57,634 bases of DNA from Chloroflexota bacterium (GCA_014360805.1 JACIWU010000012.1:1-57634), one strand, 5' to 3'; positions 32,860 through 42,281 are shown, counted from the stretch's first letter. Notes: a model not told the origin generated them from the sequence alone. Made by a program: numbers and translations.

Positions 32860-34823
32860 TCAGCCCTCCCCGCGGCGCGCTTCTTTTCGGAGCGCGGCCA
32901 CATGGCCCACAGCGTGCCCAGCAACACCAGGCCGCCGCCGATCCAGAGCCAGGTTACCATCGGATGCGTCTGGACGGCAAGTGTCGCCAGGCCGCTTTGT
33001 TCCAGCCCGGAGAGGATCACGTACAAATCCTCCACCAGCCCCGGCCGAATGGCGACCTCTGTAACCCACTGCTCCACGTTCCAGTGGAAGTTCTTCTCTG
33101 CCGTCATGCGGCCCAGCGAACGGTCGCCCTTGCTCACGTCCAGTGTTACGGCGAAGCGCTGCTTGGCTTCGGTGGGCTGGATGGTGTACTCGGCGTACTT
33201 CAGGGTATAGCCCTGCACCTGCATGGACTCGCCTGGGCGCAGCGAAATGGTCGTATCGGTCTTGTACACCGACGAGCCGATGACCCCTGCGGCCAGGATG
33301 ACGACGCCCAGGTGCACCAGGTAGCCGCCGTACCGACGGTGGTTCTTGTTCACCAGCCGCAGGAAGGCCACGGGGTACGATTCGCCTGTCATGCGCTTGC
33401 GGGCGAGCCACCCGCGCCCAAATTCCACCAGGACGGATGTGAACACGAACACGCACAGCGCGAAGCCGAGCACGGCGTAAAGCGGGCGAATCCCGGCCAA
33501 AGCCAGGGCGACGCCGAAGACGGCCGCCATGACGCCCGGCCACAGCATGGCCCGCAGCACCCGCTGGGGCGACGACTTCCCCCACGCCAGCAGCGGGCAG
33601 ATGGCGATGATGACGATGACCACCGCGCCCAGGGGGGTGAACACGCGGCTGTAGAACGACGGGCCTACCGACAGTTGTCGCCCGCTCAGGCTCTCGGCGA
33701 TGGTGGGATAAAGCGTGCCCAGGAGCACGGCCAGGCCGATGCCCACCATGCCGAGAACCGTAACGAGCAAACTAAACTCGCGAGACAGGAAGGATTCCAT
33801 CTCGCGCTTGGATTTCAGTTCTTCCCTGCGCCAGATGACCAGGGCCGTTGTAACAGCCACGACGACCGCCAGGAAGGCCAGGAAGTAGTAGCCCAGCGGC
33901 GAGCGTCCGAAGGCATGCACCGACTCAATCAGCCCGCTGCGCGTTACGAATGTGGCGAACACGCACAGCGCGAAGGTCAACGTGGCCAGCGCGATGTTCC
34001 AGCGCTTGAACATCCCGCGCCGCTCCTGCATCATCACCGAGTGCAGGAAGGCCGTCCCCACAAGCCACGGGATGAGCGACGAGTTCTCCACCGGATCCCA
34101 GGCCCAGTAGCCGCCCCAGCCCAGTTCCACGTAGGCCCACTGCGCGCCCAGCAGAATGCCGACGCCCAGGAACAGCCACGCGAACAGGCTCCACAGGCGG
34201 ATGCCCCGCACCCAGCCGGAGCCAACGCGCCCCGTCGCCAGCGCGGCAATGGCGTAGGCGAAGGGGATGGTGTACACCGCGTAGCCGATGAACAGCGTCG
34301 GCGGGTGGTAAATCATCCCAGGGTTCTCCAGCAGCGGGTTGAGGCCGATCCCCTGCCCCGGGTTGGCGGGCAGGAGTTTGAACGGATTGGAGAGCGTCGT
34401 GAGGAGCAACAAGAAAAAGGCCGCCACCCCGGCCACCACCGCGCCCACATACGGCAGCAGGTCCTCGTTCCAATCCTGCCTTCGCAAGACGGCGATGGCC
34501 CCTGCCACCGTCAGCAGGAGAAGCCACAACAGGAGCGAGCCTTCCTGCCCGGCGTAGAACGCCGAGATTACATAGGGCACAGCCAGGTACGTGCTCACGT
34601 GCTGGTACACATAGGCCACCTGGAAGTTGCGGGTCAGCAGGAGGTACAGCAGGCAAGCGGAGGAAATCACGGCGAGCGCGCCGAGGGCAATAACCGCGTT
34701 GCGCCCGCTTTCCACCAGTTCGGGCACCCGCTGGCGCGCTCCAAGAATAGAGGCGATCATCCCGTACAGGGCAATCGCCAGGGCGATCCAAAGAGTCCAC
34801 TGGCCAACCGTAACTGCGGTCAA
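32856..34823 (-). CDS. ccmF: Cytochrome c heme lyase subunit CcmF
   Basis: 655 residues, about 14-15 membrane helices. The WWD domain WGGYWAWDPVENSSLIPWL is intact, with conserved histidines nearby in MIYHPPTLFIGY and FLHSVMM. A large C-terminal extracytoplasmic loop (about 500-610, from VYKTDTTISLRPGESMQVQG) matches other CcmF proteins. It joins heme from CcmE to the apocytochrome. It is the central enzyme of the operon and would mature the 11-heme cytochrome encoded 3.4 kb away on the other strand. Confidence 0.95.
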   Translation of the reverse strand: MTAVTVGQWTLWIALAIALYGMIASILGARQRVPELVESGRNAVIALGALAVISSACLLYLLLTRNFQVAYVYQHVSTYLAVPYVISAFYAGQEGSLLLWLLLLTVAGAIAVLRRQDWNEDLLPYVGAVVAGVAAFFLLLLTTLSNPFKLLPANPGQGIGLNPLLENPGMIYHPPTLFIGYAVYTIPFAYAIAALATGRVGSGWVRGIRLWSLFAWLFLGVGILLGAQWAYVELGWGGYWAWDPVENSSLIPWLVGTAFLHSVMMQERRGMFKRWNIALATLTFALCVFATFVTRSGLIESVHAFGRSPLGYYFLAFLAVVVAVTTALVIWRREELKSKREMESFLSREFSLLVTVLGMVGIGLAVLLGTLYPTIAESLSGRQLSVGPSFYSRVFTPLGAVVIVIIAICPLLAWGKSSPQRVLRAMLWPGVMAAVFGVALALAGIRPLYAVLGFALCVFVFTSVLVEFGRGWLARKRMTGESYPVAFLRLVNKNHRRYGGYLVHLGVVILAAGVIGSSVYKTDTTISLRPGESMQVQGYTLKYAEYTIQPTEAKQRFAVTLDVSKGDRSLGRMTAEKNFHWNVEQWVTEVAIRPGLVEDLYVILSGLEQSGLATLAVQTHPMVTWLWIGGGLVLLGTLWAMWPRSEKKRAAGRAE

Positions 34824-34901
34824 TGAGATATCTCCCTTGCTATAGAGTGGCGTATCCTCAGTGTATCAAAGGGGAATCGCAAATCCTTTCGGATGCTTGC
34901 G

Positions 34902-35348
34902 TCATCGGGACGCGGCCTGCTCGGTTGCCTTTTCCTCGTACTTGGACGGGCACTTCAGGAGAATCTGGGTCGCCTGAAAGGTGCCATCAGGCCCCATCTT
35001 CCCCTCGGCCGTGGCCGTGGCCCCATCGCGGAGCATGTCGGGGCGCACGCCCTTGTACACGACGAGGAGCCGCCCCGTGTCGTCGGCCAGTTCAAACCGC
35101 AGCACCACGTTGTGCGCGTCCCAGTCAATGGTATCGCCCACGACGGTACCGCTCACCCGCACCAGGCGGTCGGATGGGGCAGCCGCCTTGACCTCTCGCA
35201 CCGTCAGGTAGGCCGCCGTCGCGCCCTGCATGCTGGAAAAGATGAGGTAGGCGATGATCAACACCACCACCGCCCCGCCTGCCAAAAACTTCACCTGCTT
35301 GGCCGAACGCCTCGGCTTCGCTGAAATGTCCGTTCGGTTCTCTGTCAT
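34902..35348 (-). CDS. ccmE: Heme chaperone CcmE, CxxxY variant
   Basis: 148 residues. The N-terminal anchor (FLAGGAVVVLIIAYLIFSSM) is followed by an OB-fold domain with VRVSGTVVGDTIDW and LLVVYKGVRPDMLRDG. The covalent heme site is CPSKY (Cys133, Tyr137) in place of the usual HxxxY. This is the variant type described for archaea and some bacteria that also lack CcmH. ATG 35348 has GGTGGG upstream. A GTG at 35360 is an alternative. Confidence 0.92.
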   Translation of the reverse strand: MTENRTDISAKPRRSAKQVKFLAGGAVVVLIIAYLIFSSMQGATAAYLTVREVKAAAPSDRLVRVSGTVVGDTIDWDAHNVVLRFELADDTGRLLVVYKGVRPDMLRDGATATAEGKMGPDGTFQATQILLKCPSKYEEKATEQAASR

Positions 35349-35474
35349 TCTGCTACCCACCCATAGTGTCGGTCAATGCGCTTATCGTTCACTGTGGCAG
35401 TTGCGGAGGAACGGCACACTCCGTCTCCGCGGCCCTACTTTACCATTTCGGACAAAGACTGTCAACTTTCTTGC

Positions 35475-36422
35475 CTATCTGCGTTTCACCTTTGCGCCGC
35501 AGTTGGCACAGAACAGGGCGCCGGGCTTGAGTTTGGCCCCGCACTGATGGCAGAAACCCGCCGCGGTTGCTCCGGCCCTGGGCGGGGCAGCGCGGCGCGG
35601 CTTCGGCTTCCCCTGCGCGGGACGAACGGCCGCGGGCTTCGGCCGCTTGCGGCTCTGCGCGATGGCGTACACCGCCGCGCCCAGCAGGAGCGTGCCGGCA
35701 GCGCCCAGCAGGATGTAGGCCACCACGTTCTGCGAGCCGCTTGGCTGCGCCACGTCCTCAAATTGCGCGGTGCCGGGCGGCGCCAGGCCCAGAATCTCGG
35801 ATGTCAGGCGCGGGTCGGTCTTCTCGTAGGCCGCTGTGAACTGGAAGACCTGCCCCGCCGCGAATGCCCCCAGCGCGTACTTCTGGAGCGGCAGGTTGTC
35901 AAAGTCTGTCCCCGTGCCGGTGGCCACCGGCGTGAGGCGCAGGCTCTGAGCGCCCGCAGGCTCCTTGACCTCAACGGTCAGGTCGTCCACCGCGTAGTCA
36001 GCCTGGAACTGGTAGGCGAAAGACCGCTGCGTGTCCGTCATCACCAGCGGGTTGTAGTAGTACTCCATCTGGAACTCGCGGTACGGGTTCGTATAGATTA
36101 CCTCAAGGAACTCCCCCGCATCCGCGAGTTGGTAACTGCGGTAGCGGAACTCGCCGGTGGCGTCCACGCCCGCGGTGGCCGCGGGCTTGCCCGCCTCCTT
36201 GGGAATCTGAAAGCGCAGCGTAACGGGCAATGCCACGTCGTCGGCGATGACGCCGCGGTAGATGACCAGGACGCCCTCCTGATCGTATTCGGGCCATAGC
36301 GAGACCGTCAGGCTCTTCAGGCGAACATCGCCCTGCGCCGAGGCGGGCCACACGCCGAGCGCCAGGGTAAGCACGGCCAGGATGACCGCCGCGAGACAGC
36401 GCTTCTGGATATAACCTCCCAT
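35475..36422 (-). CDS. Exported beta-domain protein with membrane helix and C-terminal zinc ribbon
   Basis: 315 residues, the first gene of the ccm operon. A signal peptide (about 1-29, AVILAVLTLALGVWPASA) precedes a beta-rich region (about 35-220) with VRLKSLTVSLWPEYDQEGVL. A membrane helix (VAYILLGAAGTLLLGAAVYA), a basic Pro-rich stretch and a zinc ribbon (FCHQCGAKLKPGALFCANCG) follow. It resembles in plan the protein at 30787-31995 and in its end the zinc-ribbon protein at 32410-32859. No known function. It is possibly an operon-specific assembly factor. Confidence 0.7.
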   Translation of the reverse strand: MGGYIQKRCLAAVILAVLTLALGVWPASAQGDVRLKSLTVSLWPEYDQEGVLVIYRGVIADDVALPVTLRFQIPKEAGKPAATAGVDATGEFRYRSYQLADAGEFLEVIYTNPYREFQMEYYYNPLVMTDTQRSFAYQFQADYAVDDLTVEVKEPAGAQSLRLTPVATGTGTDFDNLPLQKYALGAFAAGQVFQFTAAYEKTDPRLTSEILGLAPPGTAQFEDVAQPSGSQNVVAYILLGAAGTLLLGAAVYAIAQSRKRPKPAAVRPAQGKPKPRRAAPPRAGATAAGFCHQCGAKLKPGALFCANCGAKVKRR

Positions 36423-36451
36423 ACATCCCCCAGGTATCAGTCTAGGCGCGA

Positions 36452-36479
36452 ATTATACCCGAACCCACCTATTTGACAA
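36452..36479 (-). promoter_or_regulatory. Promoter of the ccm operon
   Basis: Minus strand TTGTCA (36479-36474), a 16-bp spacer and TATAAT (36457-36452), 30 bases before the first start codon. Confidence 0.8.
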
Positions 36480-36799
36480 ACTGGCCCCACGCCGTGTCTC
36501 GGTTCCGAAGTTTGTTGGCCGCGCCATGGGCGCAGGCGCGACGCGCCTCCGGAAATGTGTTGCACCTCGGTTGCCAACGCAAGACGGAACTGACACCGCG
36601 TGGAGGGCGCATTTCGGTTCTGGGGCGCGAATCACCGGGCGTTGGCGGTCGCCAAGCAAGGTTCACATCATCCCATTCCCACCCCGGCCGGTTAGGTGAG
36701 ATTAAGCGCCCCGTCGTGCCAGGGATTATTGCCATGGATTAGAACATAGATAAATCCAACTTATTGCCAGAATTTAGACAGCCCAGCGTCGCTATAGAT

Positions 36800-36828
36800 T
36801 TGACAGATAAGTATCACCTCGTTACAAT
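36800..36828 (+). promoter_or_regulatory. Promoter of the tandem rhodanese gene
   Basis: TTGACA (36800-36805), a 17-bp spacer and TACAAT (36823-36828). The leader to ATG 36934 is about 100 bases. Confidence 0.8.
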
Positions 36829-36933
36829 AGGCACAAGCCGCTTGTGCGGACTGCGCCCATCAGGCGTTACCGGAGGCCAGCACTTTGAGAGTCTGCTTTA
36901 CCCAAACTGCATGCAAGGAGGAATGAAGGTTCT

Positions 36934-38043
36934 ATGCGGAACAAGATTCTGTCTCTACTGATCGCAGTGTCCCTCTTGGCCATCGCCGTATCTCCCGTCT
37001 TCGCCGAAGGCCCCAGCGGCGACTTTGAAGTCATCCGCGCGGCCGCAGAGAAGTACCTCACCACCGTCAAGTCGCCCGTCATCACCGCCGACGCGCTGTT
37101 CACGCTGCTCAACGACGGCGACGCCAGCAACGACCCGTTCATCGTCAGCGTGCGCTCTCCCGAGCATTACGCGCTTGGCCACATTCCCGGCGCTATCAAC
37201 ATCCCCTACAAGACTATCGCCAAGCCCGAGAACCTGGCCAAACTGCCCAAGGACAAGCAGATCGTGGTGTACTGCTACACCGGCCACACCGGGCAGATCG
37301 CGACCACCATCCTGAACCTGCTGGGCTACAACGCTGTCAACCTCAAGTTCGGGATCATGGGCTGGACGAAGAACGACACCGTCTTGGCACTCAAGCGCTT
37401 TGGCCCCGACACCGACCAGCGCGACTATTCGCTGGAGACCACGGTCAATGAAGCGACGGCCACCTATCCGTATCCGACCGTGTCCACGGGCGCGACCGGC
37501 GACTTTGAGATCATTCGCACCGCCGCCGACGAGTGGCTGAACACCGCCAAGGCTCCCATCGTAAGCGCCGACTCCATCTTTGAGAACCTGAACGACGGCG
37601 ACGCGAGCAACGACCCGGTCATCGTGTCCGTGCGGACGGCGGAGCACTACGCCCTGGGCCACGTCCCCGGTGCCATCAACATCCCGTGGAAGGAAATCGC
37701 CAAGCCCGAGAACCTGGCCAAGTTGCCCCCCGACAAGCGCATTGTGGCCTACTGCTACACCGGCCACACTGGCATGGTCGCGGCGACGATCCTGGGTCTC
37801 CTGGGCTACGACGCGGGCAACATCAAGTACGGCATGATGGGCTGGACCAAGGACGACAAGGTCCTCGCGCAGCCAAGGTACGATGTCAACACCGCGCCCG
37901 ATTACCCGGTTGAAGGCACCGCCGCTCCCACCACACTGCCCGTTACCGGTGGGGAGACTGACCTCACCTGGGTCGTGCTGGTGGCCGGCATCGCCGCCCT
38001 GTTCGCGGGCAGCGCCCTGTACGCAAGGCGAGCGACCCGCTAG
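36934..38043 (+). CDS. Exported tandem rhodanese-domain protein with LPVTG tail
   Basis: 369 residues. A signal peptide (1-24, ends VFAEG) precedes two highly similar rhodanese domains (about 45-150 and 205-310). Each has an intact active-site cysteine loop CYTGHTG (Cys114 and Cys274), unlike many tandem rhodaneses in which one domain is dead. The shared LNDGDASNDP and AEHYALGHVPGAINIP segments show a recent duplication. The C-terminus has LPVTG (335-339), a hydrophobic helix and RRATR, a sortase-type cell-wall sorting signal. No sortase is in the window. Sulfur transfer or polysulfide binding outside the cell is suggested. It precedes the multiheme cytochrome. Confidence 0.88.
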   Translation: MRNKILSLLIAVSLLAIAVSPVFAEGPSGDFEVIRAAAEKYLTTVKSPVITADALFTLLNDGDASNDPFIVSVRSPEHYALGHIPGAINIPYKTIAKPENLAKLPKDKQIVVYCYTGHTGQIATTILNLLGYNAVNLKFGIMGWTKNDTVLALKRFGPDTDQRDYSLETTVNEATATYPYPTVSTGATGDFEIIRTAADEWLNTAKAPIVSADSIFENLNDGDASNDPVIVSVRTAEHYALGHVPGAINIPWKEIAKPENLAKLPPDKRIVAYCYTGHTGMVAATILGLLGYDAGNIKYGMMGWTKDDKVLAQPRYDVNTAPDYPVEGTAAPTTLPVTGGETDLTWVVLVAGIAALFAGSALYARRATR

Positions 38044-38098
38044 CACCCTTTGCCGCTGAGACGTCGGTTGGCCTCCGGGCATCTTGATGCGGCAGGGG

Positions 38099-38138
38099 AG
38101 GGCTTCGGGAGTCCGCTCCGAACGACTCCCGAAGCCCT
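38099..38138 (+). terminator. Terminator-like hairpin between rhodanese and cytochrome genes
   Basis: AGGGCTTCGGGAGT (38099-38112) pairs perfectly with ACTCCCGAAGCCCT (38125-38138), with a 12-base loop. TGTAGTGCTTTTC follows, with only a short T run. It may give partial read-through to the cytochrome gene, for which I see no strong own promoter. Confidence 0.7.
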
Positions 38139-38211
38139 TGTAGTGCTTTTCGGAACGGAGAGTGGTTTTTCGGACCGAACAACCGACTCACAAAGACGAT
38201 GGAGGTGGCCC

Positions 38212-39612
38212 ATGAGAACCCGGACCATTGCCTGGGTGGTGGGTCTGATCGGGATCACGGTGCTGATCCTGGCGGCCTGTGGAGCCGCGGCGACGCCTAC
38301 GCCGACCACAGCGCCCACAAAAGCACCGCCGACCAACACGCCGGTCCCACCACCTACCAACACGCCGGCGCCCACAGATACCCCGGTCCCCCCGACACCC
38401 ACGCCCATCCCGAGCGCCGATAACTGCGTGGCGTGTCATACCAGCGCCGAGACCCTCCAGAAACTCGCCGAAACCAAGAAGACCGGCTCCGCCGAAACCG
38501 AAGGGGAAGGCTGAGCGGGCGAGTTGCCTCCGTTGGAGGCATGGGAGAAGGTCTTCATCGGCAGCGACACCTTCCTCAAAGACGTCCATAACACGCCCAA
38601 CTGCATCGGCTGCCACGGCGGCCAGCCCGACACCGATGACAAGGCGTCGGCCCACCAGGGCGTCGTGCGCGACCCGTCCGCCGACAAGGGCGGCGTCTGC
38701 GCCAACTGCCACGGCGAAATCGCCAAGACCTCGGCGACTTCGCTGCACTACACCATCAACGGCTACTACACGATCCTGGGCCAGCGCGGGTTTGACTTCA
38801 ATGACCCGAAGAAGGCCGAAATCTTTGACCGGCACTGCACCAGTTGCCACGCTACCTGCGGCCAGTGCCACATCTCCCGGCCCACTTCAGCCGACGGCGG
38901 GCTCGTCAAGGAGCACCAGGTCAAGAGCATCGTCTCGCTCAGCGACACGTGCCTGGGCTGCCACGGCGGGCGCGTCGGCCCTGAATTCATGGGCAAGAAC
39001 CCAGGCATCCCTGGCGATGTCCACTGGACCAAGGGCGTCAACTGCTTCAAGTGCCACAACATGACCCAGTTCCACGGCGACGGCACCCAGTACGCCCATC
39101 GGTACGATGGCAAGCCGGCGCCCTCGTGCCTGGATTGCCACCCGGACGCGGCCCCCGGCAAGGGCCAGGTCATGCAGCACAACATCCACGGCGACAAACT
39201 GGACTGCCGCGTGTGCCACTCGGCAGGCGCGTACAAGTCCTGTTGGAACTGCCACGTGGGGCTGGACAAAGAAGGGCTGCCCTACCGCAAACTGGATCCG
39301 TCGGTTTTGACGTTCAAGATCGGCAAGAACCCGAACCCGACGCCCGACCGCCCATGGGAGTATGTCCTGGTGCGGCACATCCCGGTGCCCGCCGACATCT
39401 TCGGATACTACGGCGACAACATGCTCCCGAACTGGGCCTCGGTACCCACCTGGAAGTACGCCACCGTGCACAACATCCAGAAGATCACGCCGCAGAACAA
39501 GGATTGCAAGAACTGCCACGGCCATCCGGAACTGTTCCTGACGGAAAAGGACGTGGACCCGGCCGAACTGGAAGCCAACCGCGCCGTGATCGTTACGGAG
39601 ATCCCGAAGTAG
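38212..39612 (+). CDS. Predicted selenocysteine-containing 11-heme c-type cytochrome lipoprotein; in-frame UGA at 38512-38514
   Basis: 466 residues if UGA is read as selenocysteine (residue 101). ATG 38212 follows GGAGGTGG. The lipobox is ILAAC (Cys23), then a long Thr/Pro linker. Eleven CxxCH heme motifs occur: CVACH before the UGA and CIGCH, CANCH, CTSCH, CGQCH, CLGCH, CFKCH, CLDCH, CRVCH, CWNCH and CKNCH after it. Frame is kept across the UGA, GEG-Sec-AGELPPLEAWEKV, and no ribosome binding site or ATG lies just after it, so the two parts need each other: the first has the export signal, the second most hemes. A hairpin typical of bSECIS follows at once. An extracytoplasmic electron-transfer or reductase role is inferred, in line with the adjacent rhodanese and the divergent ccm operon. 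Gene callers would report two genes. Confidence 0.85.
38525..38541 (+). promoter_or_regulatory. Candidate bSECIS hairpin for UGA at 38512-38514
   Basis: TGCCTCC (38525-38531), loop GTT (38532-38534), GGAGGCA (38535-38541): a perfect 7-bp stem. Seventeen bases separate the UGA from the loop, and the loop starts with GU, the same as in the hairpin at 5107-5127. Confidence 0.75.
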
Positions 39613-39698
39613 CCTGGTTCACCGCAGAGGACACAGAGACCACAGAGGGAAACGAGATTCCGGACTCCTCTGTGGTCTCTGTGATGAAGGGGTTTTCC
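39608..39698. repeat. TTCACCGCAGAG-type palindromic repeat
   Basis: The left arm TTCACCGCAGAGGACACAG and CAGAGACCACAGAGG, a central GAGATTCC, and the right arm CCTCTGTGGTCTCTGTG then ATGAAGGGG. It is related to 20678-20736, 42186-42270, 42872-42906 and 43067-43108. Confidence 0.8.
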
Positions 39699-39711
39699 AC
39701 TACTTCACCAG

Positions 39712-39750
39712 ACAAAGTGCGACGCACCTCCGAGGTGCGTCGCACTTTGT
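39712..39750. terminator. Perfect 19-bp inverted repeat between convergent cytochrome and copA genes (GTGCGACGCAC family, copy 2)
   Basis: ACAAAGTGCGACGCACCTC (39712-39730) and GAGGTGCGTCGCACTTTGT (39732-39750) flank a single central base. It is symmetrical, so it could stop transcription from both sides. Confidence 0.8.
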
Positions 39751-39768
39751 GCCGAATCCGCGCGTGGG

Positions 39769-42165
39769 TTACGTCTCCCGCACCTTGAACCCCCGCAGGC
39801 GCAGCGAGTTCGTTACCACGAAAACAGAACTCATCGCCATAGCGCCTGCCGCCAGCATGGGGTTCAGGAACCCGGCGGCTGCCGCCGGAATCAGAATCGT
39901 GTTGTAGAAGAACGCCCAGAACAGGTTCTGCTTGATGGTGCGCATGGTGCCTCTGGACAGCGCCACCGCCCGCGCCACGCCCCGCAGGTCCCCGCTCATC
40001 AGCGTGATGTCGGCGGCCTCCATGGCGATGTCGGTGCCGGTGCCGATGGCGATGCCCACATCGGCCTGGGCCAGCGCAGGCGCGTCGTTGATACCGTCGC
40101 CCACCATGGCCACCACGCGCCCCTCGTCTTGCAGGCGCTTCACCTCCAGCGCCTTGTCCTGGGGCAGCACCTCGGCCAGCACGCGGTCTATGCCCACGAG
40201 CGCCGCAATGGCTTGCGCCGTGCGCCGATTGTCGCCGGTGATCATCGCCACTTCCAGGCCCAGGTCGTGCAACATGCGCACGCCTTCGGCCGAGCCTGGC
40301 TTGACCGTGTCGGCCACGGCCACGACGCCGACAGCCGAATCCCCGACGGCCACCGCCAGCGTCGTCTTGGCCTCCCCTTGCAACCGCTCCACTTCCCGGT
40401 GCAGCCCGTTCAGCCGCACGCCGTTCTCCTCCATGAGTTTCAGCGTGCCGAGCAGGACGCGCTTCCCGTCCACCCGTCCGACCACGCCCTTGCCGCCGAT
40501 GGCCTGGAAATCCGAAACCGCCGCAAGGGGCAATTGCCGCTCGCGCGCCGCCTGCACAATGGCCTCGCCGATGGGATGCTCGGACCCCTGCTCCACCGAC
40601 GCCGCCAGTCGTAGTACTTCGGCCTCCTCGCCATCCAGGGCCACTACATCCGTAACCGACGGCTTCCCTTCGGTGATGGTGCCGGTCTTGTCCAGCACGA
40701 CCACATCCACGTCGCCGGTGCGTTCCAGACTCTCGCTGCTCTTGATGAGGATGCCGTTCTCGGCGCCCTTGCCGGTGCCCACCATGATGGCCGTGGGCGT
40801 GGCAAGGCCCAAGGCGCACGGGCACGCGATCACCAGCACCGCTACCATGTTCAGCAGCGAGCGGGTGAACCCCGCGTCGCCGATGAAGTACCAGCCCAGG
40901 AATGTGAGCACGGCGATGCCGATCACCACCGGCACGAAGACCGCTGACACGCGGTCCGCCAGCCGCTGGATGGGCGCCTTGGAACCCTGCGCCTGCTCCA
41001 CCAGGCGGACGATTTGCGCCAGGACCGTCCCCTTGCCCACCTGCGTCGCCTGGAACTTGAGCAGGCCCTGCTTGTTGACCGTGGCGCCCACCACGGGCGA
41101 CCCCGGCCCCTTCTCCACGGGCAGGCTCTCGCCCGTGAGCATGGACTCGTCCACGGCCGACTGCCCCTCCACCACGACGCCGTCCACGGGGATGCGTTCG
41201 CCCGGCCGCACGACGACCAGGTCGCCCACGCGCACCTCGCCGACCGGCACTTCTACCTCGGCGCCATCGCGGATGACCCGCGCCGTCTTCGGCGCCAGGC
41301 CCATGAGCCGCTTGATGGCCTCGGACGTGCGGCCCTTGGCCCGCGCCTCCAGGTACTTGCCCAGGATGATGAGCGTGATGATCACCGCAGCGGTGTCGTA
41401 GTACAAGGGGCCCTTGATGAAGAACGTGCTGGCCACGCTGTACAGGAACGCCGCCGACGACCCCATGGCGATGAGCACATCCATGTTGGCCGAGCCTGCG
41501 CGCAGGGCCTTGTACCCCCCGCGGTAGAACTGCCACCCGATGACGAACTGCACCGGGACGGTCAGCGCCAGCAATAGGTAGGGCCGCCAAGCGAAGTCGG
41601 GGATCAGCCCGCCGTCCACGCCCATGCTAAAGATGGAGATGATGAGGCTCAGCGCCACGCCCGCGATGAGTTTGCGCCGCTGGGAGCGAATTTCCCGCTC
41701 GCGCGCGGCACGCTCGGCGTCCTCCACCTCTTCGCCCGCGCCCGCCTCCACGACTTCGTAGCCCACGTCCACGATGGCCCGCTTGATGTCGGCCAGGGTT
41801 AACGCCGTGGGGATGTATTCCACCGTGGCGCGCTCGTTGGCCAGGTTCACGTTGGCCTCCACCACGCCGTCCAGTTTGCGCAGCGCCCGCTCTATGGTCA
41901 GCGCGCAGTTGGCGCACGTCATGCCGCGGATGGGCAGTTCCGCCTTCGCCGTCGTCGCGTGATAGCCCAGGACGTCAATGGTCGCGACGACCCGCTTCTC
42001 GTCCACCACAGACGGATCGTATTCCAGCGTTACGCGTTCGGCCGCGAAGTTCACGGTGGCGCTGTGGACGCCCTCCATCTTCTTCAGCCCGCGCTCTATG
42101 GTCAGCGCGCAGTTGGCGCACGTCATCCCTGTTACGGGGATGGTCAGTTGCTTCTTCTCGGGCAT
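39769..42165 (-). CDS. copA: Copper-exporting P1B-type ATPase CopA
   Basis: 798 residues. Two N-terminal heavy-metal-binding domains (GMTCANC at 13-19 and 81-87) precede eight membrane helices. The transport site is CPC in [13 protein letters not shown], the phosphorylation motif is [11 protein letters not shown], the ATP-binding His-Pro is in EHPIGEAIV, and the hinge is [16 protein letters not shown]. These features specify the Cu+ subgroup. It exports Cu+ from the cytoplasm. It is preceded by copZ and csoR on the same strand, with a palindromic repeat in the 116-base gap before it. Confidence 0.96.
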   Translation of the reverse strand: MPEKKQLTIPVTGMTCANCALTIERGLKKMEGVHSATVNFAAERVTLEYDPSVVDEKRVVATIDVLGYHATTAKAELPIRGMTCANCALTIERALRKLDGVVEANVNLANERATVEYIPTALTLADIKRAIVDVGYEVVEAGAGEEVEDAERAAREREIRSQRRKLIAGVALSLIISIFSMGVDGGLIPDFAWRPYLLLALTVPVQFVIGWQFYRGGYKALRAGSANMDVLIAMGSSAAFLYSVASTFFIKGPLYYDTAAVIITLIILGKYLEARAKGRTSEAIKRLMGLAPKTARVIRDGAEVEVPVGEVRVGDLVVVRPGERIPVDGVVVEGQSAVDESMLTGESLPVEKGPGSPVVGATVNKQGLLKFQATQVGKGTVLAQIVRLVEQAQGSKAPIQRLADRVSAVFVPVVIGIAVLTFLGWYFIGDAGFTRSLLNMVAVLVIACPCALGLATPTAIMVGTGKGAENGILIKSSESLERTGDVDVVVLDKTGTITEGKPSVTDVVALDGEEAEVLRLAASVEQGSEHPIGEAIVQAARERQLPLAAVSDFQAIGGKGVVGRVDGKRVLLGTLKLMEENGVRLNGLHREVERLQGEAKTTLAVAVGDSAVGVVAVADTVKPGSAEGVRMLHDLGLEVAMITGDNRRTAQAIAALVGIDRVLAEVLPQDKALEVKRLQDEGRVVAMVGDGINDAPALAQADVGIAIGTGTDIAMEAADITLMSGDLRGVARAVALSRGTMRTIKQNLFWAFFYNTILIPAAAAGFLNPMLAAGAMAMSSVFVVTNSLRLRGFKVRET

Positions 42166-42185
42166 GGATACCTTCCTTATCTTCC

Positions 42186-42270
42186 ATCTTCACCGCGGAG
42201 AACGCGGAGCACGCAGAGGTCAAGGAGATTCCAGTTGTCCCTGCGCGCTCTGGGGTCTCTGCGGTGAACC
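42186..42270. repeat. TTCACCGCGGAG-type palindromic repeat between copZ and copA
   Basis: It starts TTCACCGCGGAGAACGCGGAG and ends CTCTGGGGTCTCTGCGGTGAA, with a GAGATTCC centre as in 39608-39698. Confidence 0.8.
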
Positions 42271-42281
42271 TTGCCCTATCG

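Larger units (their letters stand above)
36423..36933. other. 511-bp divergent intergenic region between the ccm operon and the rhodanese-cytochrome unit
   Basis: It holds the minus-strand promoter at 36452-36479, about 300 bases in which I see no gene or obvious structure, an AT-richer stretch from 36735, and the plus-strand promoter at 36800-36828. An 88-codon minus-strand reading frame at 36469-36735 shows no protein-like features. Confidence 0.6.

Noticed and set aside
36469-36735. Small minus-strand gene in the ccm-rhodanese gap
   Set aside because: It has no ribosome binding site, no recognisable domain, and overlaps the ccm promoter.
38212-38514. A separate short lipoprotein gene ending at the UGA at 38512, with a second cytochrome gene starting at TTG 38524
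   Set aside because: The frames are identical, no ribosome binding site precedes 38524, the second part has no signal sequence, and hemes need export. One recoded gene explains all this better.
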